Source: CAYQCE01 sp964415885 (GTDB lineage: Bacteria; Zixibacteria; MSB-5A5; JAABVY01; JAHJOQ01). From it: a DNA stretch of 64,000 nucleotides. The notes under the pieces were generated by a model. The model searched no databases and had not been told where the DNA came from. It was given only the letters and a program-made list of their open reading frames with translations. The DNA is taken from contig CAYQCE010000009.1 of the NCBI GenBank assembly GCA_964415885.1, positions 13,182 through 77,181 of the forward strand, written 5' to 3'. This document shows positions 62,748 through 64,000 of this stretch, piece after piece. The stretch's first letter is position 1. Every line of letters starts with the position of its first letter. The translations under genes were made by a program, and so were the position numbers.

Positions 62748-64000
62748 ATGGCGAAAAAATACTGGTTGTTTCTATTGCCCGTCATGTGTCTCTTGAGCTG
62801 TCAGGCAAACGCCGAGGTGACAACATCTCGGATTGAGCTGGAGCCGTTCCTTGACGCGGAATTTTCCGGTGGGGTTATTCCGCCACGGGCTGTCGTGAAG
62901 GTCCTGCCCGAGTATCCGGACTCGGCGCTTTTTGACGGAGTCGAGGGATCGGTTGCCGTTCAGGTGTTTGTGGATACAAGTGGAAGCGTTGCGGAGATCG
63001 AGGTGCTGAGCGTTCCGCTTGAGACGTATGGATTCGAGGGGGCAGTCAAAACTGCGCTACGAGAATGGCAATTCGAACCAGCCAGGAGCGTCGTGGATGA
63101 TCGCGCGGCAGAGGTCTGGGTTGCACTAACTCTGGAGTTTGAGATTATGGCGGAAGATCTGTTGAAGAAGGCTGACGAGACCTTCAACTCAAGGCAGTAC
63201 GAGGAGTCTATAGGGATATATATGAAGGCGCTGGAAGAGGCGGAGTCTGAGAAGAACATCTCGGCACAGGTTGAGGCGATGTCGCAGATCGCTCGGTCGT
63301 ACCTGGTTCTCGGAGAGAAAGAACCGGGGCGTGAGTGGCTTAAGAAAGCGAAGGGATTCGCGAATCCGGAGGACAGCCTCGGATGGTCGCGCTATCTCGG
63401 AGTTCGAGGGCGGTTCGAGTGGCAGGACGGCGATAATGACACCGCGAAGAATACTTTTGTCGAAGTGTTCGATTATTGCTCGGAGCGTGATATGCACAGC
63501 CGAGCAATCGATGCCGCACACATGGTTGCGATAGTCGGAACTCCCGATGAACAGATCGAGTGGGGACTGAAGGGAATCGCCGAGGCAGAGGCCGGGGGCG
63601 AGGAGCGCTGGCTCGGACCGCTGTGGAACAATCTCGGGGCGACATACGAAGATCAGAAGATGTACGATAAAGCCGTCGATGCCTACAAAAAGGCCCGTCA
63701 CTATCACTGGTTGTACGGCGATGAAATGAACAAGCTGATCGCAGACTGGGCGGTAGGGCATGCGTATCGCCTCGCTGGTGATTTCGAGAAAGCCGGTAAG
63801 TGGCTGAGGCCGGTGCTTGCCTGGTGCGAGCGTATTGATGCTTCGGAGTTCAAGGGATGGACGCACAAGGACCTTGGAGAGATCGCGCTTGCAGAAGGAA
63901 ATGATGCTCAAGCGAAAGAACATTTCACAATCGCGCTGGAACATCTCGAAGCGGCCGGAATGAGCGAATGGGACCCGGATGGATTCGCGGACTTGAAGAA
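62748..64000 (+). CDS. Lipoprotein with TonB C-terminal-type domain fused to TPR repeats (3' partial)
   Basis: The frame is open from ATG 62748 (behind GCGAGG) to the end of the window, at least 417 residues. Signal with lipobox LLSC (Cys18) followed by Gln, so an outer-membrane lipoprotein is likely. Residues about 38-128 match the TonB C-terminal fold (PPRAVVKVLPEYPDSALF, VEGSVAVQVFVDTSGSV, ALREWQFEPA). From about 130 there are TPR-like helices (ADETFNSRQYEESIGIYMKA, WNNLGATYEDQKMYDKAVDA). A TonB domain on a lipid anchor instead of a membrane helix cannot couple to ExbB directly, so it may act as a receptor-side adaptor or serve another role. Confidence 0.85.
   Translation, partial: MAKKYWLFLLPVMCLLSCQANAEVTTSRIELEPFLDAEFSGGVIPPRAVVKVLPEYPDSALFDGVEGSVAVQVFVDTSGSVAEIEVLSVPLETYGFEGAVKTALREWQFEPARSVVDDRAAEVWVALTLEFEIMAEDLLKKADETFNSRQYEESIGIYMKALEEAESEKNISAQVEAMSQIARSYLVLGEKEPGREWLKKAKGFANPEDSLGWSRYLGVRGRFEWQDGDNDTAKNTFVEVFDYCSERDMHSRAIDAAHMVAIVGTPDEQIEWGLKGIAEAEAGGEERWLGPLWNNLGATYEDQKMYDKAVDAYKKARHYHWLYGDEMNKLIADWAVGHAYRLAGDFEKAGKWLRPVLAWCERIDASEFKGWTHKDLGEIALAEGNDAQAKEHFTIALEHLEAAGMSEWDPDGFADLK

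Overview
This window (about 52-55 % GC by eye, dense coding on both strands) reads like a chromosome segment of an uncultured, probably anaerobic Gram-negative bacterium of the FCB group; a Zixibacteria-like lineage is my best guess. The reasons are secreted proteins with dockerin-like modules and C-terminal tails of the NYPNPFNPET type, many lipoproteins with clear lipoboxes, a TonB/ExbB/ExbD system, frequent TTG/GTG starts, and co-occurrence of a pyruvate dehydrogenase complex with a ferredoxin-type 2-oxoacid oxidoreductase. This assignment is inference; no rRNA lies in the window.

Layout. 1-7.5 kb: the end of an aspartic-protease/PDZ protein, an outer-membrane barrel protein, the glycolytic run gapA-pgk-tpiA-secG, tRNA-Leu(GAG), then an SDR, a eukaryote-like 6-pyruvoyl-tetrahydropterin synthase and FolE2, which together look like a tetrahydropterin pathway. 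7.8-13.4 kb: the E1-E2-E3 genes of the pyruvate dehydrogenase complex. 13.4-19.3 kb: an aconitase N-terminal remnant, a methyltransferase, a class II photolyase, and a receptor Ser/Thr kinase fused to TolB-like and TPR domains. 19.5-28.2 kb: a secreted M43 metalloprotease with a dockerin-like tail, a sensor kinase / sigma-54 activator pair, a non-coding stretch with strong hairpins, a lipoprotein, a bacterial PHPT1 (Janus/Ocnus) homologue and a DMT exporter. 28.6-34.2 kb: a 1864-residue secreted HYR-repeat protein. 34.3-40.4 kb: tRNA-Leu(CAG), a leftward operon (ATP-grasp ligase, FemAB-like acyltransferase, ThDP enzyme), a type IV pilin and a rubrerythrin-like protein. 40.8-43.6 kb: a P-type cation ATPase followed by a MITE-like repeat.

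43.9-51.0 kb: a leftward, tightly coupled nine-gene operon joining a four-subunit 2-oxoacid:ferredoxin oxidoreductase (VOR type) to HydB/NuoF-, NuoE- and HoxU-like subunits and a polyferredoxin, with no hydrogenase gene. I regard it as the most interesting system here, a candidate electron-bifurcating or confurcating 2-oxoacid oxidoreductase. Divergent from it, behind a near-consensus promoter, are a lipoprotein and a citryl-CoA-lyase-like gene. 52.9-64 kb: an FN3-like lipoprotein, a DinG-type helicase, then a TPR-membrane protein-ExbB-ExbD-ExbD-TonB operon ending in a strong terminator, and finally a lipoprotein fusing a TonB C-terminal domain to TPRs that runs off the window.

Together the genes cover lower glycolysis through PDH, ferredoxin-linked oxoacid oxidation feeding NAD, energised outer-membrane transport, and a sizeable set of secreted adhesive or hydrolytic proteins. 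I see no CRISPR array, prophage or intact insertion sequence.
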